Notes under the pieces: generated by a model
Databases searched by the model: none
What the model saw: the letters and a program-made list of their open reading frames with translations, nothing else
Told to the model about the DNA's origin: nothing
Part shown: positions 17,700 through 27,473 of the stretch, piece by piece
How the letters are laid out: every line of letters begins with the position of its first letter
How positions within the stretch are numbered: the stretch's first letter is position 1
Source of the DNA: Brevundimonas sp. UBA7506
GTDB taxonomy: Bacteria; Pseudomonadota; Alphaproteobacteria; Caulobacterales; Caulobacteraceae
DNA: 64,000 nucleotides
NCBI RefSeq assembly: GCF_002479495.1
Contig: NZ_DLNQ01000005.1
Location: forward strand, 817,276-881,275
Reading direction: 5' to 3'
Position numbers and translations under genes: made by a program

Positions 17700-17855
17700 C
17701 TATACCACCACCTCCTCCACCGTGCTGACCTCCGGCTCCTGCCGCGCCGTCTGGGCGGCGGCGGTCGAAGCGAAGGCGGTTCCCGCCAGCAGGGCCGAGA
17801 CGGCGACAAGGCCGGACGATCGGCGCAGCGACAGGGCGGGCGAGGCGAAGGGCAT
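17700..17855 (-). pseudogene. 5' stub of a TonB-dependent receptor gene
   Basis: A minus-strand frame from ATG 17855 encodes a signal peptide (hydrophobic SGLVAVSALLAGTAFAS, then AAAQT) and a TonB-box-like end VSTVEEVVV, where a receptor plug would normally continue with VTG. Instead a TAG stop follows immediately, leaving about 51 residues. No plug or barrel is found downstream. It lies between the sigma factor gene and the diheme peroxidase gene, so it is probably the remains of a receptor deleted during rearrangement of this receptor-rich region. A small secreted peptide is a less likely alternative. Confidence 0.6.
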
Positions 17856-18019
17856 GGGGGAGGCCCCTGAGGAGGGCCCGCGCTTAACTGCAATTGCGAG
17901 CGATTTGCAAATCATTTCCTCATAGACCCGTTTGCGCCCCCGGAAGAAACAGCCGAGCCCGCGCCGTCAGCCTAGGAGGCGTCTTCCCGCCTTCGCCCAG
18001 TATGACGCCGCCCAGACCT

Positions 18020-19123
18020 TCAAAGCGTTTCGAGAAACGCCGTCAAAGCGGCCCTCTCCTCGCGGGTCAGCTCGAGCGGACGAAGCAGAGGGTCGGTGAC
18101 GGGGAAAAGAGGATCGTCCGCCTGATCCGGCCGGGGCCGCGGACGGGCCGCGCCGGCGTTATAGAAGGTCACTACGCCGTCCAGTCGCGGCATGATCCCG
18201 TTGTGCATGTAGGGCGCTGTGCGACTGACGCCCCGCAGGCTCGGCGTGCGGAAACGACCGACATCCTCCGGCGCGCGGGTCACCTCGTAGCGCCCGAGGT
18301 CCTGCAGTTCCCGCCCATAAAAATGCAGTCCGAGGTTATGAAAGCGGCCGTCGGTCAACAGAGGGCCGTTGTGGCAGTTGGCGCATCCGGCCTTGGTGCG
18401 GAACAGGTGCAGGCCGCGCAGTTGTTCGTCGTTGAGCGCGCGGACGTCGCCCTTCACAAAGCGCTCGAAGCGTCCTCTGGGCGGACTCAAGCTGCGCTGG
18501 AAGGCCGCCAGGGCCATGGAGATGCGCTCCAGGTCGATAACCTGATCGCCGAACGCCGCCTGGAAGGCGTCGACATAGCCCGGGTCGGCGGCGACCCGCG
18601 TCACCACCGCCTCCATGTCGTCGACCGCCATCTCCCTGGGATCGATCAACGGATGAAGCGCCTGGGCTTCGAGATCGGGACTGCGGCCGTCCCAGAAGAG
18701 AGGACGCATCCAGCCGGCGACTGTCAGTGGCTGGGAGTTCCTGCGTCCCCTGAGACGGTCGTGGCCGAACGACGTCCGCAAGGCGTCACCGAACCCCAGC
18801 TCCCGGGCATGGCAGGAAGCGCAGGCGATCTGGCCGGACTTCGACAGGCGGGGATCGTCGAACAGCCGCGCGCCCAGCGCGACCTTGGCTTCATTCGTCG
18901 GATTGGCGGCGGGATGCTCCACCGGCGGCAGAGGGCCGAACTCGGTGAACACCGCCCCTTGGTGGAGTATGGGCCTGGGCCAGGATTCGGGCGGGCCGGC
19001 ATAGGCCGCGCGAAGCTCCGCCGCCGTCTCCGGCGACTGAACCCGAGAGACGGCCGCCCCGGCGCCGGCGTGTAGCACGCCGACGATCAGGGCGAGCGCG
19101 CCGATGTCGCGCCAGAAGGTCAA
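18020..19123 (-). CDS. Diheme cytochrome c peroxidase family protein (CcpA/MauG superfamily)
   Basis: The 367-residue periplasmic protein has an N-terminal signal segment and two c-heme motifs, CASCH (about residue 101) and CANCH (about 247). The superfamily regions SGQIACASCH and FRTPSLRGVSRTAPYMHNG are visible. Such proteins reduce peroxide or oxidise partner proteins. The start is a TTG at 19123 that overlaps the TGA of the upstream TonB receptor by 4 bases (TTGA), so expression is coupled. Together with the frameshifted receptor and a Fur-like box at 21742-21760, it looks like an iron-responsive uptake locus. The peroxidase might modify an incoming metal chelate; this is inference. Confidence 0.9.
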   Translation of the reverse strand: MTFWRDIGALALIVGVLHAGAGAAVSRVQSPETAAELRAAYAGPPESWPRPILHQGAVFTEFGPLPPVEHPAANPTNEAKVALGARLFDDPRLSKSGQIACASCHARELGFGDALRTSFGHDRLRGRRNSQPLTVAGWMRPLFWDGRSPDLEAQALHPLIDPREMAVDDMEAVVTRVAADPGYVDAFQAAFGDQVIDLERISMALAAFQRSLSPPRGRFERFVKGDVRALNDEQLRGLHLFRTKAGCANCHNGPLLTDGRFHNLGLHFYGRELQDLGRYEVTRAPEDVGRFRTPSLRGVSRTAPYMHNGIMPRLDGVVTFYNAGAARPRPRPDQADDPLFPVTDPLLRPLELTREERAALTAFLETL

Positions 19124-21686
19124 TAGCGGTACTTCAGGCCGACCCAGAGATTGCGGCCCAGCTGGTACGGCTGGGAAGCGGTGGAATATTCCTGGTTCAG
19201 GACGCTGTTGAAGAGGTTGTTGACGCGCAGGTCCAGGGCCGCGGCGCCATAGCGGGTTTTGGCCAGTTCGAAGGTCGCCGCCAGGTTGACGTCCACCGAG
19301 GCCTTGTACTCGACCTTGTCATAGACGTCGTAGCGCACCCCGTTGACGGTGATGTTCACCAGGGTGTCGTCGACGCGGCTGAAACCGTCGCGCCAGCGGG
19401 CGTTGACGTTGGTGCGCAACCGTCCGTCCAGCCAGCGCGCCGACCAGACGCCATTGACGATGAGCGGCGAGGCGAAATCCAGAAGCTGATTATCCGCCAG
19501 CGCGCGCAGCTTGGGCACGACCTCGCCCTGATAATAGACGTACTCACCTTCGAATTCGGTCTCATCGGAGATGTCGAAGTAGCTGATGTTGGTGGCGTCG
19601 GTATGGGACCAGTTCGTGCTGAAACTCAGCGCATGGTCCCGACCGAACTCCCGCACATACTCCAGCGACAGACCGCGATAGGAGCGCTCGCCGTCGTTGG
19701 TCACGGTATAGACGCGCCTTGTCGAGACGCCGCCGGTCTCGACGTCATAAACTTCCGAGGTCGATTCCGAGCTGGCGAACTGATCGCGGCTTTCGCGCAC
19801 GATGCCCTTGATCCGGTATTCGCCTCCGATCCAGGCGATCGGTCCGCGCAGGGCCACGGTGAACTCATCCGTATAGGGTGTGTCCAGGTCGGCGCTGGAA
19901 TAGCGCGCCGTCTCGCTGTGCGAATACAGCGTCCATTCATTCGCCCAGACGTTCTGGCCGTTCACCACCGTCGGCGACCGGCGATAGATCCGGTTTCCGG
20001 GATAGTTCTCTCTCAGGGCGTATCCCAGGAAGCTTCGGCCGAAGTAGCGGTTGAGCCCTCCGGTCAGGTTCATCCCTGCAAACGGAAGGTCGCGGCTGAC
20101 CGAAAGGCGCGGCGCGAAATTGTGTTCTCCAGGAAGCTCTCGTAGTCGTACCGAAGGCCAGCGCGCACCATGAAGCCCGCCCAATCGAAGTCGTACTCGC
20201 CCCACAGGCTGTAGGACTGCAGATCCACCTGGGTGTCGAAGGCGGTCGTGTCGTTTCGTTGCGCCAGGGCGTAGGCGCCGGTCACACAGGTTCCCGCCGC
20301 CGCTTCGGCCGGATCCAGGCAGACCGTCTGCGGCCCGACCTCGACCCGAAGCTGGGCGGCGGTGCTGCTGACATGCCGGAAGGCGGCGCTGTAGGGCTGG
20401 CCTTTCTCGGCCGATATGTTGGCGATCTCGAAGCCGGCCCGCAGGCGACCCACGCCCAGCGGCTGCGTCCAGCGCCCCTTCAGGGTGGTGTCGTTCTGCT
20501 CCTGCCACAGGATCCCGGGTCCGCCGAGCGAACAGCTTGAGCCGGAGCACCAGTCGATGCCCGCGGTCGTGGATACGTTGACCGTGCCGGGACGCTCGCT
20601 GTCCCGGTCGTTGTTCGACCAGGCATGGGTCAGATCCAGCGTCCATTCCGCCTCGCCCCTGCGCCCTTCCAGTCCCACGCGCCCGGTCAGCCCGCCGCCG
20701 TTGAGGAAGACCCAGTTGTCGATGCCGTTCGGATGCGAGAACTCGCTTTCATAAGGGCTCCAGGTGACCTGCCCGGTGAGCAGAAGATCGTCCTTGAGAT
20801 CCGCCTCCGCCTTCACCATCAGGGTCTGGCTGAGGCTTTTCTGGCCGTAGTCGCCATACTGAACCCAGTTGGCGCCCCTGTAGTTCGTCACCTCGGCTTC
20901 TGAGCGGGTGTAGGCCCAGAGGGTCCTGATGCGATCATTCAGCGGAAGATCGACGGCGACCCCATAGCGTCGCTTCATATAGTCCGGCTCGTCCGGATAG
21001 GCGCCGTTCAGAGCGTCCCGCACCTTGTCCGACATGCGGAACTGGGCCAAGGCCGGACTGGTTTCCCCATAATGGGTCTCCACCCCGAAAACAGAACTGG
21101 GACGCCGGGTGGCCATCTCAACCACGCCGCCGGTGAACTGACCATACTCGGCCGATACGTTGGAATCCCGAACGATGATCTCGCCGATCAGATTGGCGTC
21201 CACCCAGACCGTCTGCGCCGAGGCCGCCGCATTGCCCTCGATGTAGTGGTTTGCATTGTCGTTGCTGACGTCCAGGCGCGAGTTCACGCCTACCCCGTCC
21301 AGCACGAACAGGTTCTCATAGATGGATCCCCCGGAGATCGAGATGTTCTCCGGCCGCAGATCCTGTAACTCAGCTCGCGACGCGCGACCCTGGGTCGATG
21401 AGAACTGCACCGTGGGGAGGGCTTTCAGCACCTCATTGGCGTCGCCGGATCCCGGCGCCTGATCCTCGACGGCCTCCCGCCTGAAGGTGCTGGAACCGGA
21501 ATCGACCGCTTCGCCGAAATGATAGCTGCGGGATGCCGGACGCTGGTCCTGCAGCACGATGGTGGGCGCATTGGCGGCGTCTGAGGAAGGGGTCCGGCCA
21601 TCTGCAGCACCGACAACCTGAGCGGAGGCCGGGAAAGCCACCATGGCCAAGGCGGCGGCCGCCGCGCCCTGCAGATACCTGTGCAT
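19120..21686 (-). pseudogene. TonB-dependent receptor, frameshifted
   Basis: The N-terminal frame (21686 down to about 20125) encodes a signal peptide (ending ASAQ), a plug (IYENLFVLDGVGVNSRLDV) and early barrel strands up to YDYESFLEN. The C-terminal frame resumes with HNFAPRLSVSRDLP and continues to a standard barrel end (GLKYRY) at 19120. Adding one C near 20123-20127 (AACAC to AACCAC) joins them into about 855 residues, the expected receptor length. The rest is intact, so this is a recent inactivating deletion, phase variation, or a sequencing error. The gene ends in a TTGA overlap with the diheme peroxidase. A Fur-like box lies upstream and a tonB-like gene is divergent, suggesting iron-controlled uptake. 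Confidence 0.85.
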
Positions 21687-21741
21687 CGAATGAACGCCCT
21701 CTGACTGAACAACGGGGCCGCCCTACCGCTCACAAACTAAT

Positions 21742-21760
21742 AATGCAACTGATTCTCATT
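21742..21760. promoter_or_regulatory. Fur-box-like site
   Basis: The minus-strand reading AATGAGAATCAGTTGCATT resembles the 19-bp Fur consensus of GATAAT-type hexamers around ATGAGAAT and TTGCATT. It lies 56 bases before the frameshifted receptor start and about 20-35 bases before the divergent tonB-like gene, so it could control both. Confidence 0.6.
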
Positions 21761-21779
21761 TGTAGGTTGATGGGAGGCG

Positions 21780-22547
21780 GTGTATTCCGCCGTCATGTCA
21801 CCGCCCCCGCCTATTGTCGGCCGCGCCCTGCCGGGAGGCCTCGCATGCGCCGTCCACATCGCGATCATCGCCTGCATGGGAGCCGCTTTCACGACGGAGA
21901 AAGCCGTTCATGGCGGCGCTCCGGTCATCCATGTCACGCTCGAAGGTCAGGGCTTCGCCGGTCTGGCCTCCCCGCATCAGGATGCACGCCCGAAGCCCGT
22001 CGAAGCTCCATCTGCCAAGCCCCTGGCGACGGCGCCAAAAGACGTCGCTAGCCCTCATTCGACGACGCAGGCGCCTTCACGGCCTGCGTCAACTCCGACC
22101 CTCCCTCTATCAAGGCCCGCGACTTCGACGATGGGACCGGCTTCAACGTCTTCGGCGACATCGGCGGAAGCCGCGCCTGCACCGGCTCCAGCCGTGAGAG
22201 CGAGTACGGCGAGCCCCAGCCCTGGCGCGGGCGCGCCCCTCAAGGGCGCATCGGCAGATCAGGCGGCAGATCCCTATGAGGCTCAGGTAATCGCCTGGCT
22301 GGAGCAGCACAAACGCCACCCGGGCGGGATCGCGGGCCGCATCATCGTTCGCTTCACCCTGGATCGGCGCGGACGCCTCCTCGCCTCATCGGTTGTTTCG
22401 GGCGACGGTGAGAAGCGGTTGGAGCGGGCGGCGCTGTCGCAACTCCAGGAGGCGACGCCCTTCCCTCGTCCGCCTTCCGACACATCCTGGCGGACACGGG
22501 ACTTCACCGTTCGATTGGATTTCCGCTCGCTTCGAGCAAACGGATAG
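21780..22547 (+). CDS. TonB-like energy transducer
   Basis: The protein (250-255 residues) has one N-terminal membrane segment (ALPGGLACAVHIAIIACMGAAF) and a long Pro/Ala/Ser/Thr-rich periplasmic spacer (about residues 60-165). A C-terminal TonB fold follows: QVIAWLEQHKRHPGGIAGRI and then IVRFTLDRRGRLL. TonB proteins carry energy from ExbB/ExbD to outer-membrane receptors. GTG at 21780 (GGGAGG very close) and ATG at 21795 are both possible starts. The gene is divergent from the frameshifted receptor across the Fur-like box, so it is probably the dedicated TonB for this locus. No exbB or exbD gene is nearby; they must be supplied from elsewhere. Confidence 0.85.
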   Translation: MYSAVMSPPPPIVGRALPGGLACAVHIAIIACMGAAFTTEKAVHGGAPVIHVTLEGQGFAGLASPHQDARPKPVEAPSAKPLATAPKDVASPHSTTQAPSRPASTPTLPLSRPATSTMGPASTSSATSAEAAPAPAPAVRASTASPSPGAGAPLKGASADQAADPYEAQVIAWLEQHKRHPGGIAGRIIVRFTLDRRGRLLASSVVSGDGEKRLERAALSQLQEATPFPRPPSDTSWRTRDFTVRLDFRSLRANG

Positions 22548-22555
22548 GCGGGCAC

Positions 22556-22762
22556 ATGACCCTCTCAGGAAAATGCGCCGCCAGCCGCCGTCTATTGCGA
22601 GCTTTCCTGGCCCTTTTAACGATCGGATGGGTCGGTTTCGGCCTGTTTCTTCTGGCGGCCGGATTGGTGAACATACACCCACCCTCAGTCGTTTTGGGCG
22701 CCGGTCTGCTCGGCGCTGCTATTGTTGCGCGACGGTGGATCCTCTCGATCTGGCGCGTTTGA
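22556..22762 (+). CDS. Small two-helix membrane protein, unknown
   Basis: A 68-residue frame begins 8 bases after the tonB-like stop. It has two hydrophobic segments (LLRAFLALLTIGWVGFGLFL and SVVLGAGLLGAAIVARRWIL) separated by a short NIHPP loop, with basic residues at both ends. It could be a small inner-membrane partner of the TonB protein. No family is recognised, the ribosome site is weak, and codon evidence is limited, so it may not be real. Confidence 0.4.
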   Translation: MTLSGKCAASRRLLRAFLALLTIGWVGFGLFLLAAGLVNIHPPSVVLGAGLLGAAIVARRWILSIWRV

Positions 22763-22862
22763 AGCTGACGCGACGACAATCGACGCCCCAGTCTCGAGAA
22801 GCTGAACCAGTCAAGTTGGAGCCTTCCCCTCCCAGGCGCTGCCACTCAGCCCCGGTCGTCAC

Positions 22863-24209
22863 CTATTTCGCCACGGCCAGGGTTTCCACCCGCGTGACGC
22901 CGTCCGCGCCCTTGGTCAGACGGAAGGCGTCCAGTTCGCGGCCCGTCGCGGTGAAGGCGCGATAGACAACGGCGTCCTGCGACACGTCCAGGGTCTGGAA
23001 GGTCTGGGTCCGCGAGGCCGAGCGTGTGGCCCAGCCCAGGTCGGCGACCGGATACATCTTGGGCCCCGCGACCGAGACCACATAGGTCGAACCGTGATCC
23101 GACGGCTGGCCCGGTCCCGCATTGAGCATGGGCCCCGTCCCAATGGCCCCGCGCGCATAGCCGTGATCATGGGCCTGCAGCACCAGATCGACGCCGTACT
23201 TGTCGATCAAGGGCTTCAGCGCGTCGCGCACACGGGCGTTGTCGCGATCCGGGTCGATCGAGAACAGGGGGAAGTGCAGGAACAGCGCGGTCCAGCGGTT
23301 CGGGTTATTCGCCAGCAGGCCGTCCAGCCAACGCACCATCTCGGCGCGCATGGCCTCGTCGCCGTGGAACAGGGGGGCGTCGACCGAGATCAGGCGCAGC
23401 CCCTGATAGTCGACGGTCCAGGCCGTCTCCTTCAGCTTCTCGACGCCCGCCGGGCCGGTCTCCGGCAGGGTGTACTGACGCCGCCACTGCGGGTTCAGCA
23501 CCGGGCCGCGGCCATATTCGTGATTGCCCGGCGTCGGCATCTGCGGCGTCTGGGCATAGAGGAAGCCGCCGGCGGCGAACCACTCGCCCCACTCGTTGTC
23601 GCTGTCGTGCCGATTGATCAGGTCGCCGGCGTGGATGACGAAGGCGGCGTCCCCGGCCTTGCGGAAGGCCATCCTCATGGTGCGAGACGCCTCGCTGAGG
23701 ATATTGTTCTGCATGTCCCCCATGTAGAGGAAGGTGAAGGGCTCAGCCGTCGTCGCCGCCGTGCGGAACTGCAGCCATTCGGACCACCGCGCGCCGTCGC
23801 CGACGCGATAGGCGTAGACCGTCTCCGGCTTCAGCCCCTTCAACACCGTCGAATGATAGGCCGCTCGGAACTCGGCCGCCTCGCGCACGGCGATGGTGGC
23901 GTCGTCCGTAATGGCGCTCACGCGGACCGCCTGCTGGATGAAGTCGGGGCCATCCTGGGCCTCGGCGTATTCGACATAGCCGACGGCGCCCGGCGCCGTG
24001 CGCCAGGTCACCGCCATCTCATGCGCCGGGTCGGCGGTCAGGTTCAGGATGATCCGTTCCGGCTGCTCGGTCGGCGGAACCACAGGCCGGTCCGAAGCCT
24101 GGACCGGCGCGGGTTCGGGCCGCAGCGGCCGTTCGGCCGTCTGGGCCATGGTTTGTCCGCCCAGGGCCGCAAGCGCGGCCCCGAGCATCAGGGCGTGGGT
24201 CGTTTTCAT
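22863..24209 (-). CDS. Secreted purple acid phosphatase-type metallophosphoesterase
   Basis: The 448-residue protein has a signal peptide (ending QTMAQ) and an N-terminal fibronectin-III-like domain (about residues 50-150, with MAVTWRTAPGAVGYVEY). A calcineurin-like catalytic domain follows: GD (164-165), HAGD (193-196), GNHE (228-231), LHFP (311-314) and AHDHGYAR (about 346-353). These are the two-metal ligands of purple acid phosphatases, which release phosphate from organic esters. It starts 14 bases after the TBDT stop and is the last gene of a sigma/FecR/receptor operon, in the same position the PhoD enzyme holds in the operon at 11.1-17.6 kb. The receptor would import the organophosphate or its product. 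Confidence 0.92.
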   Translation of the reverse strand: MKTTHALMLGAALAALGGQTMAQTAERPLRPEPAPVQASDRPVVPPTEQPERIILNLTADPAHEMAVTWRTAPGAVGYVEYAEAQDGPDFIQQAVRVSAITDDATIAVREAAEFRAAYHSTVLKGLKPETVYAYRVGDGARWSEWLQFRTAATTAEPFTFLYMGDMQNNILSEASRTMRMAFRKAGDAAFVIHAGDLINRHDSDNEWGEWFAAGGFLYAQTPQMPTPGNHEYGRGPVLNPQWRRQYTLPETGPAGVEKLKETAWTVDYQGLRLISVDAPLFHGDEAMRAEMVRWLDGLLANNPNRWTALFLHFPLFSIDPDRDNARVRDALKPLIDKYGVDLVLQAHDHGYARGAIGTGPMLNAGPGQPSDHGSTYVVSVAGPKMYPVADLGWATRSASRTQTFQTLDVSQDAVVYRAFTATGRELDAFRLTKGADGVTRVETLAVAK

Positions 24210-24223
24210 GCTCCCCTCCCCGA

Positions 24224-27200
24224 TCAGAAGACGTAGGTCAGGCCGACCGAGATCGACCGCCCGTTCTTGATGTAGGCCCGGCTGGAGCTGGTGCTGGCCC
24301 CGGCGGTGTACCAGTAGGTGTGGTTATCGAAGAGGTTCTGGACCTGCAGTGACGCCGTCGCCCCGTCCCACAGCTTGCGCCGCACGTTCAGGTCCACGAA
24401 CTCGTAGTCCTGTTCATAGGGGTTGTTGCCGAAGTCCTGGATGCCCTCGAGGAATTCCGACTGGTAGCTGTAGGCGGCGTAGGCCTCCCAGCCGTCGCGC
24501 GCCCAGAAGATCTGCACGTTGGCGACCGCCTCGGGCGTCTCCATCAGCGGCAGGGTGTAACCCTCCGGGTGCCAGGAAATGCCGGTCTCGGCCTCGGACT
24601 TTTGAAGCGTCAGGTTCACGCTGGCGCCCAGCGCCGACAGCGGACCCGGCAACCAGTGGAAGACCTGCTGCGCGCTCATCTCGACGCCGTAAACGCGCGC
24701 CCACTTGCCGTTGTTGGGCTTCGAGATGGTCACACCGTCGGGGCTGACGTTCACGCCAGCCGTCCCGTCGCGGATGTTCGACGACGAGGAGCGGTACAGG
24801 AAGTTTTCGATATCCTTGTAGAACAGGCCCAGCGAATAGGCGCCCGTGTCGCCGTTGTAGCGCTCGATGGACAGGTCATAGTTGACCGCCTTCATCGGCT
24901 TCAGGTCCGGGTTGCCCTGCTCGATGGCGACCAGCACCCACTCGCTCTTCGGGTTCACCTTGCCGTCGCCGTCCGGGTCGCTGTCGTAGCCGTACTCGCG
25001 CGCCGAGGACATGCGGGCGATGTCGGGACGGGCGAAGCTAGTCCAGATGGCGGCGCGGACCTTGGTGCGGTCGTCCAGATCGTAGTTCAGATGGATGGAC
25101 GGCAGGACGTTGACGAAGTCGCTCTTGTCCGTAGCGAAGTGCGCGCCCTGAACCTCGTCGAGGATGTAGGCGTCGATCTCGTTGTTGGTGCCCTCGACGC
25201 GGACGCCGCCCAGAATCTGCGCCTGACCGAAACGGGCCGTGGCCATCAGGTAGCCGGCGAAGATATCCTCCTGGAAGGTGAAGCTGTCCTCGCCGCTCAG
25301 CTCGGCGTTGCCGGGATCGGTGGTGAAGCCGTCGAAGAAGTCACTCTTGCCCTCCATCGCGCGTTGCAGTTCGGCCAGCATGGCGTCGTTGTCGATCACC
25401 GTGCCCAGGCGATAGAGGCCCGAGTATTCGCCGTCGAACAGGCTGGTGACCTCCTTGCCGTAGAAGCGCGAGAAGTCGGCTAGGGTCCCGCTGGCGTCGA
25501 GGTCCATGAACTCGCCGCTATAGGTCGAACGCTTCGAGCTATAGTACTTTCCGCCCGCCTTGACGGCCTCCAGCCAGGTAGAGACCGGACGCCATTCGAC
25601 GTTGAACTGACCCTGCCACAGTTCTTCCTGGGCGCCGCCAATCTCGCCCGACAGGCCAGCGAAGCCGTACTGACTGTTGTCGTGGATCGCCGCCATGCCG
25701 GCGTCGTTCAGCACCCACTTGGGGAAGCGGCTGTCGCCGAAGTTGGTGACATTGACGCCCTTGTTGCCCAGCCAGCCGTACTTGTCGCTGCGGAACTCCA
25801 TCTCATAGCCGTCGTCGGTGTTATCCTCCGACTTGGCGTAGGAGACGTCGTAATCGACCGTGAAGTCGCCCACGCGGCTGACGCCGCCCAGGTTCAGCGA
25901 CATCACCGTGCCCGTCTCCCGCGAGCCCTCCCAGAAGCGACGCAGGCGGAAGCCCTGCGGGTCCCAGGTCCCCGAGGCGCCGTCCAGGGTGTAATAGGAG
26001 CGCGTTGAACGGTCGGCGTCGGTGATGCGGCCGTCTTTGTCCCGGTCCACGATCTGGGCCGTGGTGTAGCTGTAAATTCGCCCCAGCTTGGCGTCCGTGC
26101 CGATCACGGCGTCGTCGGGACGCAGCAGACCGGTCATGCTCTTGTCGACCTGGCTGAGACGGGTCGAGTTCTTGCCCGTGTCGTTGCGGAAGTTCAGGCG
26201 GTTGCCGAACTCGTCCTTGGTGTACTCGTTGAACTGGCCGCGCAGATGAAAGTCATGGTCCACGCCGCGGTAGTCGAGGCTGGCGTTCAGACCGTGGCGT
26301 TCAACCTCGGTCTCGCCGAAGCCCAGGTTCATGCCCCGCATGACGAAGGTATCGGTGTCCCAGCCCATGGTCTCGCTGTCGGCGTACCAGACCGACGGCT
26401 GGTTATCGCCGTCCACGCCGTTCTGCTCGAACTGAGATTTGCGACGCGACCAACTGCCGGTGACGAACAGGCCCCAGTTGTCATTGAACTGACGTCCGAA
26501 CGAGCCGGAGACTTCGCCCGACTTCTCATCGTCGAACTTGTCCAGCATGCCGGCCGAGGCCGACACGACGCCATAGACCGGGTCGTGGTCAAAAGCGGTC
26601 GGGGTGCGGATGTCGATGGTCCCGCCCAGTGCGTCGCCGTCGCGGTCCGGCGTCAGGCTCTTGATGACGGTGATCGAGTCGATGCCTTCGGGCGGCAGAA
26701 AGCTGAGACGCACGCCGCGATAGAAGTTGTCGCCCGGAGAGCCGGCGCCGCCCATCCGGACGCCGTTCATGGTGTAGTTGTTCAACTCGGTCGACAGACC
26801 GCGAATGGTGATGCGATCGCCCTCGCCCGTCGTGTGGTTACGCACGGCGTTGACGCCGGGCAGGCGCGACAGGGACTCGGCCACGTTGTTGGCCGGCAGG
26901 TCGCCCATGTCATCGGCGCTGATGACGTCCGAGATGAAGTCCGCCTTGCGCTTGGCGTCCAGCGAACGGCGCAGACCCGCCGCATAGCCCACCACCTGCA
27001 CGTCCTCGACCTCAAAGGCGTCCGGCGCGGCGACGGCGGCCTCGGCCGACTGACGCACCAGGGTCAGAACGCCGCGCACCTCGCGCGCCTCGACCCCCGA
27101 TCCCGCGATCATGCGGCGCAGTGCCTCGCGCGGCGCCATGGCGCCGGATACGGCGTTGGACGTCCGCCCGCGTGTCAACGCCGGGTCGAAGACGATCTGC

Positions 27201-27376
27201 AGTCCCGTGTCGCGCGACAGCGTCTGCAAGGCTTGCCCCAGATCCTGAGACGGAATGGAAACGGCGACGCGCGCTTCGGCGCTGCTGCTCGCCTGCCACG
27301 CATGAGCGGGCGCGGCGACGGACGCCAGAACGGCGACTGCGGCCGCCGTGAGGAGGCCGGTCTTGTGGATACGCAT
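24224..27376 (-). CDS. TonB-dependent receptor with N-terminal STN signalling domain (TIGR01782-like)
   Basis: The 1050-residue receptor has a signal peptide (ending APAHAW). An STN domain covers about residues 37-110 (VSIPSQDLGQALQTLSRDTG and AMAPREALRRMIAGSG). A plug begins VEDVQVVGYAAGLRRSLDAK, followed by the plug core NNVAESLSRLPGV. The long barrel ends in ISVGLTYVF. It is the counterpart of the receptor at 12691-15963 and is preceded by its own FecR and sigma genes. It has no separate carboxypeptidase-like domain, unlike the other receptor. The C-terminal gene neighbour is a purple acid phosphatase, 14 bases away. The ligand is unknown; the neighbour suggests a phosphorylated compound. 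Confidence 0.93.
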   Translation of the reverse strand: MRIHKTGLLTAAAVAVLASVAAPAHAWQASSSAEARVAVSIPSQDLGQALQTLSRDTGLQIVFDPALTRGRTSNAVSGAMAPREALRRMIAGSGVEAREVRGVLTLVRQSAEAAVAAPDAFEVEDVQVVGYAAGLRRSLDAKRKADFISDVISADDMGDLPANNVAESLSRLPGVNAVRNHTTGEGDRITIRGLSTELNNYTMNGVRMGGAGSPGDNFYRGVRLSFLPPEGIDSITVIKSLTPDRDGDALGGTIDIRTPTAFDHDPVYGVVSASAGMLDKFDDEKSGEVSGSFGRQFNDNWGLFVTGSWSRRKSQFEQNGVDGDNQPSVWYADSETMGWDTDTFVMRGMNLGFGETEVERHGLNASLDYRGVDHDFHLRGQFNEYTKDEFGNRLNFRNDTGKNSTRLSQVDKSMTGLLRPDDAVIGTDAKLGRIYSYTTAQIVDRDKDGRITDADRSTRSYYTLDGASGTWDPQGFRLRRFWEGSRETGTVMSLNLGGVSRVGDFTVDYDVSYAKSEDNTDDGYEMEFRSDKYGWLGNKGVNVTNFGDSRFPKWVLNDAGMAAIHDNSQYGFAGLSGEIGGAQEELWQGQFNVEWRPVSTWLEAVKAGGKYYSSKRSTYSGEFMDLDASGTLADFSRFYGKEVTSLFDGEYSGLYRLGTVIDNDAMLAELQRAMEGKSDFFDGFTTDPGNAELSGEDSFTFQEDIFAGYLMATARFGQAQILGGVRVEGTNNEIDAYILDEVQGAHFATDKSDFVNVLPSIHLNYDLDDRTKVRAAIWTSFARPDIARMSSAREYGYDSDPDGDGKVNPKSEWVLVAIEQGNPDLKPMKAVNYDLSIERYNGDTGAYSLGLFYKDIENFLYRSSSSNIRDGTAGVNVSPDGVTISKPNNGKWARVYGVEMSAQQVFHWLPGPLSALGASVNLTLQKSEAETGISWHPEGYTLPLMETPEAVANVQIFWARDGWEAYAAYSYQSEFLEGIQDFGNNPYEQDYEFVDLNVRRKLWDGATASLQVQNLFDNHTYWYTAGASTSSSRAYIKNGRSISVGLTYVF

Positions 27377-27473
27377 TCGATAAATCCCCTGCGATCGAAC
27401 ATGATCGTTACGGGGTTAGACGGCGGCCGACGACGTCCTGACACCTGTCACGAAAACTTGCCCTAAAGGTCGC

